Source: Quillaja saponaria
Lineage: Eukaryota; Streptophyta; Magnoliopsida; Fabales; Quillajaceae
Assembly (NCBI GenBank): GCA_029379385.1
Contig: CM055608.1
Coordinates: 27,154,350 to 27,218,349 of the forward strand
DNA length: 64,000 bases
Direction of reading: 5' to 3'
Shown here in pieces: positions 1-15,847 of this stretch; position 1 is the first letter of the stretch; each line of letters begins with the position of its first letter. Under the pieces are notes generated by a model. That model saw only the letters and a list, made by a program, of their open reading frames with translations, did no database searches and was not told the origin of the DNA. The position numbers and the translations under genes were made by a program.

Positions 1-204
1 AACTTTTCTAGACCCCCTTTTAAGCCCTGATCGAGGATTAGACAAAATTTTCTTGGCCTCCATTGTTAGCCCTGAATTATTATTCCACAATTCAGATTCG
101 TCGAATTCATAAATACCTTCTGTTGGTTTTGGGCTAAAAAGGGTGTCTGAAGTAGTGGGGTAAATGTAATTTGGTTTTGAAAGAAAGCTCTTTCTTGATG
201 CCAT
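1..204 (-). CDS. S40-type senescence regulator (Senescence_reg/DUF584 family), partial at window edge
   Basis: Reading leftward from the ATG at 202-204, 68 codons stay open to the window edge, so the gene is truncated there. The protein starts MASRKSFLSKPNYIYPTTSD and contains the acidic FDESELW block near residues 37-43, followed by a basic Ser/Arg/Lys region. This N-terminal layout (MASRKS..., short spacer, [F/Y]DESE[L/I]W) is typical of the plant S40/DUF584 family, small nuclear proteins linked to senescence, dark and ABA responses. The family is known for expression patterns, not for an enzymatic activity. The neighbour RPL12 supports the call: from memory, Arabidopsis RPL12C (At5g60670) lies next to an S40-type gene (At5g60680). 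The missing C-terminal half should hold the basic domain. Confidence 0.8.
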   Translation of the reverse strand, partial: MASRKSFLSKPNYIYPTTSDTLFSPKPTEGIYEFDESELWNNNSGLTMEAKKILSNPRSGLKRGSRKV

Positions 205-1060
205 TGAAGGAAAGCTTTGAAAATGGGTTTGGTTCTGTTTCTCTCTCTGTTTTGTTCTGCTTCTTTCTTCTACCTTGCCAATGTTCCAACTCTTGACTGT
301 TCTATTGTTTTTATAATGATTTCTAAATATGGATAAGCTCAACCTATTAGGCTAATAGCTACGTGAAAATGTTAGAATGCGAACGACCTCATGTAATTTA
401 GCATGAATCCTCCTTTTGATTTATTTTGTCTTCACATTAATCTATAATATTTAAATTATTTCAAAATTTCATCAATAAAACAAATAAAAATTACAATCTT
501 TGGATGTAGAGTAATTGCATCAAAGTCCAAGGAGGTAGTAAGATTTGTTCTCCTTATCCCTCTAATCAATAAAAAGGTAGATTAGTGGAGATGTTGCTAG
601 ATATTTAGATGACTTAAAAGATTATGTGATCACTAAAAATGATTGGAGGCCAACACCATAAGCAAATGAGGCTGCCCACGTAGAACAATTTGGTTTTGCG
701 GTGACACGTCATATATGATATGTGAATTTATTAGTTTCTTAAAATGGAATATTAATCTGTAAAAAAAAAAAAAATTTAAAAATAGGAATATTGACAATAG
801 ACGAAATGACACGTAAGCGAGTAACTATTTCGGCTACACTATTACTGCTTGGTGAACTTATCCAATTTGTAGCAACAGTACACGTGGACCAATGGGATCT
901 TTATTTGTTGGTTCATTCCCACAATCATTGCTAGTTACAAGCATATGACACGCTTTATTGATTGGTGTCTCGCTTACGGAGTATTGCGGGGTCAATCTGT
1001 GGGTCCCACCGTCACTACTTTCTAATAAAGCTCCAAATCAATACCACACGTCATTGAGGA
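205..1060 (-). promoter_or_regulatory. Upstream region of the S40-type gene with four ACGT-core elements
   Basis: The region upstream of the minus-strand S40-type gene contains a G-box/ABRE-like CACGTG at 881-886 (in GTACACGTGGACC). Further ACGT cores lie near 704-709 (TGACACGTCA), 808-814 (TGACACGTAAG) and about 1045 (CCACACGTCATTG). Such elements bind bZIP and bHLH factors in ABA- and senescence-responsive promoters, which fits an S40 gene. Function is inferred from motifs only. Confidence 0.4.
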
Positions 1061-5998
<4,938 letters not shown>

Positions 5999-6110
5999 CT
6001 AAATAAAAATAATGTCGGTAATATAGTGGAGTTGTTAGTTGTTACTTAATAAGTAGAAAATTTAATACAATTATTATATTAATTGTTTTTTAAACAAAAG
6101 GATGCTCCCT

Positions 6111-6236
6111 AAAGGCCCAATCCACCTGCAACTAATGGGTCTATCTTAGGCTATTGAAGAATCACAGGCTCCTCGGTCCAGCATAAATTGGGCCATTGCC
6201 ATTTACAATCCTTACAAAACCCTAGTTCTTATATAT
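6111..6236 (+). promoter_or_regulatory. RPL12 promoter: site II elements, telo-box, TATA box
   Basis: Upstream of the RPL12 ATG there are two site II-type motifs, AGGCCCA at 6113-6119 and TTGGGCC at 6188-6194. A telo-box AAACCCTA lies at 6217-6224 and a TATATAT stretch at about 6230-6236. A second AAAACCCTA lies in the leader at 6291-6299. Site II plus telo-box is the usual promoter signature of plant ribosomal protein genes, linked to TCP-type factors and growth-dependent expression. Confidence 0.75.
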
Positions 6237-6347
6237 TCGAAAAACCTTACCCTTTGTGCGTGGCTTACACTGCGCCATCGTCATATCTCCAAAACCCTAC
6301 TTTGCTAAAAACTGTAACCGGCAACATACGCCGCCGCTGCCGATAAA

Positions 6348-6848
6348 ATGCCACCGAAGTTCGACCCTTCCCAGGTCGTGGACGTTTTCGTCCGAGTCAC
6401 CGGTGGAGAGGTCGGAGCTGCGAGTTCACTTGCTCCGAAGATTGGTCCATTGGGACTGTCCCCAAAGAAGATTGGTGAAGATATCGCCAAGGAGACAGCT
6501 AAGGACTGGAAGGGTCTTCGTGTGACAGTGAAGCTCACTGTACAGAATAGGCAAGCCAAGGTATCGGTGGTACCTTCTGCCGCGGCATTGGTCATCAAGG
6601 CTCTCAAGGAGCCTGAAAGGGACCGCAAGAAAACCAAAAATATTAAACACAATGGAAATATTTCACTTGATGATGTAATCGAGATTGCCAAGGTTATGGA
6701 GCCCAGATCCATGGCCAAGGACTTGTCCGGAACCGTCAAGGAGATACTGGGAACCTGCGTTTCTGTTGGGTGTACGGTCGATGGGAAGGACCCAAAGGAT
6801 CTGCAGCAGGAGATAGCGGATGGTGATGTCGAAATTCCTCTAGATTGA
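6348..6848 (+). CDS. RPL12: 60S ribosomal protein L12 (uL11)
   Basis: An intronless frame encodes 166 residues, the usual length of plant RPL12. The start [20 protein letters not shown] and the block [20 protein letters not shown] are diagnostic of the uL11 N-terminal domain (about residues 9-70). The C-terminal RNA-binding domain (about 70-145) includes [14 protein letters not shown] and [15 protein letters not shown]. The protein binds the GTPase-associated centre of 25S rRNA at the base of the P-stalk and takes part in translation factor binding. The start at 6348 is supported by homology and by a promoter with site II and telo-box elements. The frame is intact and codon use is ordinary. 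Overlapping frames on both strands are shadows of this gene. Confidence 0.98.
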   Translation: MPPKFDPSQVVDVFVRVTGGEVGAASSLAPKIGPLGLSPKKIGEDIAKETAKDWKGLRVTVKLTVQNRQAKVSVVPSAAALVIKALKEPERDRKKTKNIKHNGNISLDDVIEIAKVMEPRSMAKDLSGTVKEILGTCVSVGCTVDGKDPKDLQQEIADGDVEIPLD

Positions 6849-8950
6849 TGGAATTTGAATAATATTACTTGGTATTTTTCATTTTTAATTTTGAAGTTTT
6901 GTGCTTAGAACACATCTCCGAATTCTACTTTTTCTTACAGTCTCTTCTTGGTTTTGAGAGAATGCGGAAGTTTAGTTGAATTAAGAGAATTGTGATTGAG
7001 TTTTGCAGACCGACTATCTGATCTTAAACTGTAGATCCAGTTTTTTGTGCAATAGTTTAATAACTTATTTGAGCCTCAAGCTAGCTATGTTAGTTTTTTT
7101 GGTTTGATTAATTTTTTCCGATATATGATCTTTGATTCTGGTTATTTTGTGTTAAAGTTATTTGCAATTAATGTGCAATTGGTAGGCATTCGGAAATTTG
7201 TAGAATGTCATGCCAAATGATCTTTTGATTCTGGCTAGTGTGTATGAACTATCTGCAATTTATGTCCAATTGGTGGGCATGCAGAAATTTGTAGAATGTC
7301 ATGCCAAACTGTTGAATCAATGATGACTAAACTTTTAGAAAGTCCATGAGTTACAATGTTAAACTGTTTAATACCCACCATGACCATTGTTATCAAGAAT
7401 CGTGTACCTGTTTCTATTTGTTCTAGTAATTTAGCAATGAGATGTCCCTGTCTAATTTACTAGCTTCTTGTATGTGAAATGTAGAATGTTATGTGTAGAC
7501 TTGTGTAGTCTTAGTTCCTCATAGGTTAGGTGATGATGGGGGAGCTTGATTTTTTGTCTGTCCACCTTGAAGAACAAGGCGTTCTTTTATTCTGCTTCTC
7601 GAACTAGTAATATTTGCTAAGTTGCTGAACAAGGCTTTCATTTATAACAAATACTAGATTCACTTAGGATCACATTATAAACAAAAGATGGAGTTAAATG
7701 AATTAGAAAACAAATGAATACTTGCTGTTGTTTTTGTTATTCATGTTTATTTTTGGGTCCTATGCTGGATCCTTGTGATAGACTTTGGTTTTGAGTGATT
7801 AATTTATATGAATGATAATTGGATTCAAGATATTCATACATTGTTTCTTCTAGATATGCTTCATTAATTAACAAGAGTCTGGTTGTACAATTTGGCTTAT
7901 TAATATTTGAGCGAGTGTATTTTGTTGATCACACTTTTTATTTTGTCAATTGATTTTAGGTAGGTTTGGAAGTCATTGTTGATATGTTTTCGTTTTTTCC
8001 TTAGTCTGATGCCTGATTTGTTATCTTACAAATCGGTTCCTATTATGTGGATTGATCAACGTCTTAGAAATGTGTCAAACAATGTTTGTTTCTTTTTGTG
8101 GCGAGTGTTTGGTTCCGAGATTGTTCTTAAAGCTAAGTCTTAGATATGTGCCAAACAGAGTCCGTGACTTGTCTTCAATTTGTAACTTATGTCTGTTCTT
8201 GAGCTGACTTTCATATGTGATTTCTTGTACTTTTTTTATGTGTTGCAATTGCAACAATTAAAAAAAAAAAAGCAGTTGCAACAATGACTGTTACTGTCAA
8301 GGTGACTTGTTTTTCCTCTATGATTCTCTAAATCTCACTTCACTTTTATGATTCAAATTTTGCTTGGAAACATATTGCATGTGTTTAGACCTTAAAAACT
8401 GTTCAGATTTTCCATCGCCAAATTATTGCTTTTAATGACGATAACTAGTAAGTGTTCACACATATTGCAATTAACAATGCTTGTTTTCTAAATAGTAGAT
8501 ATGTAGTAGACTTGTTGGAAGTGTATTCTCATATCTGTTAAAATCGTTTTTTGGAATACCTTTTTTTTTTTTTTTTTTTTGTGGTATCAAATTTACACAG
8601 AAAAATGTAAAACTATTCTCAACAACTATGTTAGACCCTTGTTTCATTTAGACCTCCTCCGGAAGCATCGGTCTGTTATTCATTCATCTCCCTGCTAAAA
8701 AAGGCCTCATTTGGTCAAGACTTTCTCTAGGATTCGGGGCCTTAACAAACCATCATGTGGTCGCAGTTTGTTGGTTGGAAATAACCTAAAAGAGTAGTTC
8801 TCGTAATTTTGGTGTAGTGAAATTTGAGGCTGTCCTTTGATTTCTCGCATGTATAATTACTATTGATGTGGTCCGAAAGTTCTCCCCAAAAATTCGAGAG
8901 AATCGAGACTATTGGGTTGGTGGTATATGCTAAATTTACTTCTCTACACC
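6849..8950. other. Intergenic region downstream of RPL12
   Basis: This holds the RPL12 3' region and non-coding DNA. It includes the tandem duplication at 7127-7310 and a T-tract near 8562-8580. A weaker short repeat pair lies at about 8062-8082 and 8137-8157 (GTCTTAGAAATGTGTCAAAC and GTCTTAGATATGTGCCAAAC). No gene was recognised. Confidence 0.45.
7127..7310 (+). repeat. Imperfect tandem duplication, about 93-bp unit, two copies
   Basis: Two adjacent units start at about 7127 and 7219, each beginning ATGATCTTTTGATTCTGG (one T shorter in the first). Both end with GAAATTTGTAGAATGTCATG followed by CCAAA. Internal blocks such as TGTGCAATTGGTAGGCAT and TGTCCAATTGGTGGGCAT match, with scattered substitutions. 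It lies 280-460 bases downstream of the RPL12 stop codon. This is an old local duplication of unknown effect. Confidence 0.8.
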
Positions 8951-8951
8951 C

Positions 8952-8960
8952 TATATAAAA
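8952..8960 (+). promoter_or_regulatory. TATA box of the small gene at 9155
   Basis: TATATAAAA lies 195 bases upstream of the small frame at 9155 and is followed by a CT-rich and GA-rich leader (9055-9100). Spacing and composition suit a plant core promoter with a roughly 160-base 5' leader. Confidence 0.5.
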
Positions 8961-9154
8961 GTTCAAAATGTTGATGTCTCTGTCCATATTATTGTCCTCT
9001 CACTAAAAAGGAAAGGAAACACTTAAATCCTTTTGAAAGAATCTGAACAAATTCCTTCTCTATCTCTCTTCTTTCTTGGAATATAGGAGGAAGAGAGAGA
9101 ATTGTCACTAGTTTTCAGTTTCAGATTCACAATTCTTGTCAAATTCTTGTAACA

Positions 9155-9298
9155 ATGGCCAAGGAAATTAGAAATCTGACTTGTTGGATGGAGGTTGCTC
9201 CATCTCCTATAATTTTCCCAGTTAAGCCTTCCAATTCACCTGGATTGGAGACAATACTGGAAGAGGGAACAGAAGAATACGATGACGACCATTCATAA
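9155..9298 (+). CDS. Small protein of 47 residues, unknown function
   Basis: ATG at 9155, stop at 9296-9298. The product starts MAKEIRNLTCWMEVAPSPII, then has a Pro/Ser segment with PGLETI and a strongly acidic tail (EEGTEEYDDDHS). There is no signal peptide or membrane segment. A consensus-like TATA box at 8952, a CT/GA-rich leader and a sensible ATG context (AACAATGGCC) support a real gene. It has no introns. I have an impression of similar short acidic proteins in other dicots but cannot name a family, so no function is given. It lies between RPL12 and a secreted protein gene, on the same strand as both. Confidence 0.6.
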   Translation: MAKEIRNLTCWMEVAPSPIIFPVKPSNSPGLETILEEGTEEYDDDHS

Positions 9299-11120
9299 TC
9301 TTAAACATTGGTTCATTTAGATGTTCTAAGAGCACCTTATTGGTCATAATTGGAAGATGAAGGCCATAATCTCCATTAAGAACATTTCAAGATTCAACTC
9401 ATGAAGAATGAACCAACTGTGCGAGCTTGTGCCGTATATATGCCACTTTGTATAGAGAATTTATTGTTTTTCTTGTTTTTGCTAATTTTGTTTTCTTTTT
9501 TCCTTTTCATTTTTTGTAAGTTTTGATGTAATCTAAATGTATATTTCCTTTAGGTATTAATGTTGACAAACTATGAACAATGTTATTATGTCTGATATGT
9601 TGGTATGAATGTTTGTGAATCAGATTATTGTTTTTGTTTCCAAATAGAATGTAATGTCTGCACAAAAAGAAAGAAATAAAATAAAATATACTTTTGAGAA
9701 AGAGATAGCATTGTTTCTTTTCTTCTTCACACATGTATCACAAGAGATAATCCAAATCCGGTAGGAAGCAGGGATGTGTAACAGGCCCTATATCAGTGAA
9801 TAAATTTTAGTTTATTTAAAACTAATTTCACTTTTTATATATATATTTAAATGGATGAGTTAATATAAAATTTATAAGAAACTCATTTGAAATCTTCATT
9901 TTATTCATATTTAAATTTTAATTAATCAATGAAGAGACGCTAACACTCCCTTTCGCCTCATCACTTATTCAATTTCAAGACTCTTCTTCTCAGTTCCTAA
10001 TTTATTCATCGTTGTAGCAACTAATTTATCATTTTTATTTTTTTTTAGTTTAATGGTAATTTTAAATAATAATAAAACGTGAGTAGTATTTGAATAACAT
10101 TTACACTAGAATATTTTATTTCATATGTTGAGAATTTTATAATTATATTTTTTGTTTCAAATAAAAAAACAAGTCATTTTGAATCAATTATAGAAAGGAA
10201 GAGTCATTTGAAATATTTTTGTTTTGTCTGATATATTATATACATCAATCTGTTACAAGATTACAGTGAGATTCTCCTGCACAATATTATAATGGGATTC
10301 TATAATATTAACCCTAAGATCTACACATAAAGTAGAACAAACAACTCAAATAATAGGCAAATTTATTACGCATCAATCAATGGTATGATTCAAACATGCA
10401 ACTTTTTAGTTCCAACTCCGTCGTTTTAGCCAATTCAATTAAAATAAATCTCATGGGCTAAGAAAGTCATTTAAAATTAGGAAGAATAAGATTTATTCTT
10501 TTAATTTAATTATTAAACTTGTTTCATTTAAAAGTGTTTATATAAGTATATATCAATAAAATCATTTGCATGGAGCAATAAAACAAAAGAAAAGAATCTT
10601 CAACGCCAAAACACTTCTAACTTTTCTTTTTAGCCTAAGCCTAATTGTCTTCTTTTAACAATATTAATTTCTTTATATATTAAATATTTATATTTTGTTA
10701 ATTAAACACGTCTAATATTTGAATTAAAACTACTTTTTTTTTTTTTTTCCCACAAATACATCCTAGGTTCCTAACTTGGTGGATAATCTCTACATCTTTC
10801 CAATTTTAATTTTTCCATTAAATCCACAATTTAATTATTTTAATAAGATTTAGTGTTTGGTTTACATTGCTTCTACCTGCTTTGGCCATTTTTAGAGAGA
10901 GAGGACATGGAGAAACAACTTTCTTTAGCATCACCATTTTGAGGTCCAAAATTTTCACGAGAAATAAGGAAAAAACAAACAGAAGTCTCATTCAATCAAC
11001 AATTATTTGATTAAAGCAAGAAGGAGAAGCCATTTCCCATAATTTCTTCAAGCAAAACTTTCACTAATCTCATACTCTGTTCCTCAATCATACACAGCAA
11101 CAAACAAGTTTCAATTTTCC
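9299..11120. other. Intergenic, no gene seen
   Basis: AT-rich DNA. The last 200 bases before 11121 (CT/A-rich, with a GAGAGAGAGG tract near 10896) are the likely leader and promoter of the arabinogalactan-like gene. Nothing else was recognised. Confidence 0.4.
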
Positions 11121-11561
11121 ATGGCTAAACTCTTCAAACTCTTATTTATTATTTCTCTTGCAACTATAATTTCCTCACCAATCCATGCTATACATTCCCC
11201 TGTTCCAGCACCCGAAACAGAGGACGATGCTCTGTCTCCTCAAGATTTTGCTCCATCTCCATTATCAGACAATCTCTCTCCTGAATATTCCTTGGCTCCA
11301 GAATCATCATTAGCTCCCTCTGAAACAGGGGAACTGTCTCCTTCACTTTCACCATCATCGTACATTGATGATGCCCTGTTTCCTGAAGAAGATGACGATA
11401 TTGATGACCGTTACTCCTCTGTTGAACCTCCATCGTCGGCGGTTTCTCCTTCGGAGAATTCTGACACTGATGATGACATGGCTCCCGTGATGAGTCCGTC
11501 CAGTTCCTTGACTGAAGATGAGAAAACCCAGTCTGATGTTGATTATGGCGAGGAAGATTAG
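11121..11561 (+). CDS. Secreted acidic Pro/Ser-rich protein, arabinogalactan-protein-like
   Basis: An intronless frame of 146 codons starts with ATG at 11121. Residues 1-23 form a clear signal peptide (MAKLFKLLFIISLATIISSP then IHA, likely cleaved after IHA). The mature chain is rich in Ser, Pro, Ala, Asp and Glu. It has many short AP, SP, APS and LSP motifs (VPAPE, FAPSPLS, LSPSLSPSS, APVMSPSSS) that plants commonly hydroxylate and glycosylate in classical AGPs. Acidic clusters (EEDDDIDD, DTDDD, final DYGEED) separate them. The C-terminus is acidic, not hydrophobic, so no GPI-anchor signal is visible, unlike classical AGPs. A role in the cell wall or apoplast is inferred from composition only. 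No close named family was recognised. Confidence 0.75.
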   Translation: MAKLFKLLFIISLATIISSPIHAIHSPVPAPETEDDALSPQDFAPSPLSDNLSPEYSLAPESSLAPSETGELSPSLSPSSYIDDALFPEEDDDIDDRYSSVEPPSSAVSPSENSDTDDDMAPVMSPSSSLTEDEKTQSDVDYGEED

Positions 11562-13769
11562 ACAGAGGAAGATTTGGTTGACAATGGACAAAATCGTTTA
11601 TTATTATTTGAGTAATGATACATTGTTCAAATATATGAATTTTTGATTTTAATATAAATTATATGAGTCTGTATGAGTATTATTTTGTCGGTTTTTAGAT
11701 GCTGGTTAAGATAATACATGTAAATTTGTTATATTTATTGGAGTATTTAGTTATAATTTCAGAATTATTTAATTTATAAATTATTATTTTTAAAATATTT
11801 TAATTTTATTATACTTTATCAAATATTCTAAAGATACCACAACCTTATCTTTTATCTGATTTGTTGATTTATTTTTACTGAAATATGAACTAGATTACTC
11901 TTGTCATTACATTAATTAAACAAGTTATGTGCATAATCAAGAAAGAATTATCTAGGATGGTACAAGTTCACTTTGTTCATTAAGTGCAGCAGATTTTTAA
12001 GTTTTAAGAATTAAAGAGCTTGTGGATTTCTAAATTTTAAATATGGAAATGACAATAGCATAATATTTATTCAACAAAATAAAATTTAGAATTGTACCAT
12101 GTAAATTATTTTAACATTCTAAAAATTATGCTAATATTACTCAAACATTTCATCTATTTCTAAAACTAAAACTTATGTATACTTTTTGAATTTTTATTTT
12201 TATTTTTTAAGTACAACATTGTCCAAACTCTAAAAATTAAGATAAATACATTTATTGTATTTCTTTTTTATAAAAATATACGTATGTTTTTATATTTTAA
12301 ATTAATCTAATAATGACATGACATTATTTAATTTAAAAAAAATTAATAAAATTAGTAATATAATAATACAGCTACACCTAACAAAAAAAATTAACATTTT
12401 CGAAATTTGGAATCAACAACTTCATACCCTTTAAAAAAGATTACATATATTTGCAAATATTAATTCTAATTCTTTTTTTTTTTATTTACTTTTATCGTAA
12501 ATTATTGAATGATTATTAATTTACTTTCATTTATTTTTTATTTTAAGTTCAAAATTCTACTTTCCAAAAACTTTTAGTTTAACCACAACTAAAAAAAAAT
12601 GCACCTTTTAATAAAAAGGCATTAAAAGTATTTTACATATATTGCGTCTGTTTTTCTAGCATTTAGGTTTATTTATTTATTTTAGAAAAAAAAATCTAAT
12701 ATCAAGAGTAGCCTTTGTACATTTTGAAAAAAAAAAAAAAAAAACTCGTATAATATTAGTATAAATTAAGAGAAAAATTAAAATAATTTACTCAATCGTA
12801 TAATTTTTAAAATCTCATATATTCATTGGTTTATTTAATTTGGATATAGGACTTTAATCAAAAGAAAAGTTATTCCTTTTCCCCAAAACAAATATCACTG
12901 TTTTAAGATACAGATGGTTGGATCGTCATCTAATGTCACTTCAGATTGAATTAGCCATAAAATTCATGAGAGTAATGGGACTGTTCAGACCCCAAAAAAC
13001 CTAAACAATCCAGTAGTAATTTAAAAAGCCAGTCCATTCAAAATTTAGAAAGAAACAAAAACAAAACAAAATAGAGGGAGAAGCTTATACAATACTATTT
13101 TCATTTTCTCTTTAATTTGCATTTTTTATTTTTTATATTTTGGTTGACATTAAACTATTGTATATGTGCATAAAATATTTATATTTTTAAATTATAATAT
13201 CACAAAATCAATCAAGTTTTAGATAAGTTCAAGCTAAGCTTGTATTCGTTAAGAGCTCGCGAGTCTACACTCGTTAAGAGCTAAAGTGCCTGAACCGAAG
13301 ATGTGTGGGAGTTGAACTCAACACTTACTAAAAAATTATTTGAGTAATTTATTACTAAATCAAGTTACAATTTTTGTTAGTTTTTATATATAAATATATT
13401 AATTATAAATTTATATGTCAATAATTAAAAAATTATTAAAAAATATTTAATGAGTAGATCAAGAGTTTACGGGTAGAGTTTTAAAAAATTAAGCTCAATT
13501 TATTTTATTAAATAAATTCAAAATAAAATTTAGCAAAATATGCCAAACTCAATTCGAGTATTTAGCAAATAATCAATAAGATTTCCACGAAATAACTCAA
13601 CTTATTGACACTCCTCTTCTGAACCCTTGTTTTAAATCACGGGCAAATTAGATAGCAATTTGACATACACTTGGATAAAAAGAATTTACCAACAAAAAAA
13701 AAAAACCTTAGAACCTGAATAAAAAACAGTAAACCACTTGTCTTTTTCCTATTCGAGAAGAGTGAAGCA
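11562..13769. other. Intergenic, AT-rich, possible transposon remnant at 13.2-13.6 kb
   Basis: No gene was seen. The stretch 13200-13570 (GTATTCGTTAAGAGCTCGCG..., then AAGCTCAATTTATT and ...CTCAATTCGAG...) has the look of degenerate plant MITE sequence. I could not define its ends. Confidence 0.35.
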
Positions 13770-14324
13770 AGTGCTATTGATTTTTTTCTGTCTCTGATTT
13801 TCTCTAAATCTAAAGACGAAGCAACACTCAACAGGTATGTTCGGATCTGTAAATTACGTTTTTCGCTTCTTTCTCCTTCAAACCCGCAACTATTGCTTAG
13901 TATCATAGTATATAGAATTATTCAAATCTACAGCTTCAATGGATCTGAGATAACTGTGAGAATTTTGATCATTCTTGTATTGGATTCAAATCTTATTTTC
14001 TATATATCTGCATCAAACTCATAATTGCAATTACCCTTAAATTTTTTAGCTTTGCTTCTGTTTGGTTTGTGAGAAAATTGATGACTAAACAAAAAGTATT
14101 ATTATGGATCCGTCGTTTCAATTATTTGATTTCTTAATCTAAAACTGAAAGCTAAATCGATTTAGCTAGAAAAGTATTATTTCTTTTTCTTTATATATAT
14201 GTGTGTGTGTATTGGTGATGGTTGGGTTTTAATTTACTGTATGGAGGTTTTTCTTTTTCCGAGGTTGTTGTCAGGTTGTAGAAGGAATTGATGATGTGAA
14301 AGCTAGTTTCACTGGTATAGGTAG

Positions 14325-14530
14325 CCTGTGTTTGAGAAAAAAATAAAGGGAGGAAAGAAACTGGAGGAATGTAAGTGGAGAAAAGAAAATAAGTGGAGGG
14401 ATTTCCTTGTTTTGGAAGGGAAGAAAGTGGGTTTAATGAAAATAAGAATCAAACTTTTTCTAGTTTGGAAAGAGAAGAAAATGGGAGGAAAGAAAATTGT
14501 CATGACCAAAACCACAAAAAAGCTTCCTTA
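14325..14530 (+). repeat. Purine-rich tract inside the pseudogene 5' intron
   Basis: About 200 bases are strikingly G/A-rich (repeated GGAGGAAAGAAA-like and AGTGGAG-like blocks). They are followed to about 14770 by AAGGAA/TTCCTT-type blocks, including CCTTGTTTGG and CCATTCCTCTTCC. Such sequence is common in plant MITE-like repeats that open with CCTTGTTTGG. Termini and target duplications were not established. Open frames through the tract on both strands are composition artefacts. Confidence 0.4.
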
Positions 14531-15847
14531 AATTCTTTTCTATTGGCTTCTCTTATTCTTTTCTTTAATTTGATTGAAGAGGGGGAAAGGGATGGGACGG
14601 AGACAATTATTACCTTGTTTGGATTTGTCACAAGATTAGGAATGGAAGGGAACTAGAGTGGAAAGGACATTTTCGATAATTTTGTGGTTGTAAACATTCC
14701 TTTCCATCTCTAACTAAACATGGAAAGGTCCATTCCTCTTCCATCCCCTTACTAGTTACTACCTGATCCATTAAGGGGAAGTTAACAAATTTAACTTTTA
14801 CTCCATTCCTTTACCCACCATTATCTTTCCCCACCAGTTATCTAAATGAATTAATTTTTTGAGAAAATAATTGTACCCCTACCTAAAAAAGGCAATACTA
14901 GAAACTCATAACTCAATAAGTAAAACCCAATATATTCACTCTATGAGAAAGGGGGATGTTAGGCTGTTAGTTTCTGGTATTGGGGAAACATGATGCTTCA
15001 TCTATATCCAGCCTCCCCATTCTATGATTTTACTTGGCTTCTATATCTTTGTCTTTGGCATTAAATGGAAAGTTAGAAAATGACTGGGTTTAGTTTTCTT
15101 TTGTTGTTAGTAGACAATACAAAAAAAGTGGAATGTTGAACAAAAATATTTCACCCTCATTGCTTTGCAGAGTCAAAGTCGAAGGGTTTTTGAGGTGATT
15201 CTGGATGTTGTCTTTTGACAACAAATGCATTTATATTGCTACTAGAAGAATTTGTTTATTGATTTTCTTGTGCTAGATTCATTTTTCATCCAATATTTTT
15301 ACAGTTTGCAGATTAATTCCCAAAGCAGAATGGCGTTAAATAGAGGGCCAAGGGGGAATTCAACAGTTGCTAGTTGCAGAGTAAGAGGCACAACGCATTG
15401 TCAATGCTACTAGAAATGGTATTGTTACCCTTCTTTGTGTTACCATCTGCACTATTAGTCTCTTGAGCCAGCCATGTACCTTCAATAGTGCTGAAGCCAT
15501 AAAATTTTATAAGTGGGTCAACAAATATAAAAGGAGAAAGATTCTCACATCGGGTGTAAAGGCTAATTTAATAGACTTTTATAAGATTCACTTTTTATAA
15601 AACAAATTATTTATTTAAAAATTATATCATCAACTACATCATATATACAACATTTTAGTTCATTTGATATTGCTTAATATTGTCAACATGTAATGTTTTA
15701 TATTATTTTAAAATATAAAAGAAATTAAAATTGTGTGTTGGAGTATTTATTTTAATTCTAAATTATAAGAAATTATTAAAAACGACTCAAAAGATTTAAC
15801 TCTAAATAACATATTTAAAAATTGCTAAAGAACTTACAAAATGTAAT

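Noticed and set aside
7311..7370. Possible C/D-box snoRNA (AATGATGACT motif)
   Set aside because: No matching D box and no terminal stem were seen.
8742..8987. 81-codon minus-strand frame upstream of the small gene
   Set aside because: It overlaps the TATA box and leader region of the plus-strand small gene and has no recognised similarity.
14309..14656. Several overlapping frames on both strands
   Set aside because: They follow the purine-rich repeat and have Lys/Glu/Gly-only or Ser/Phe-only composition.
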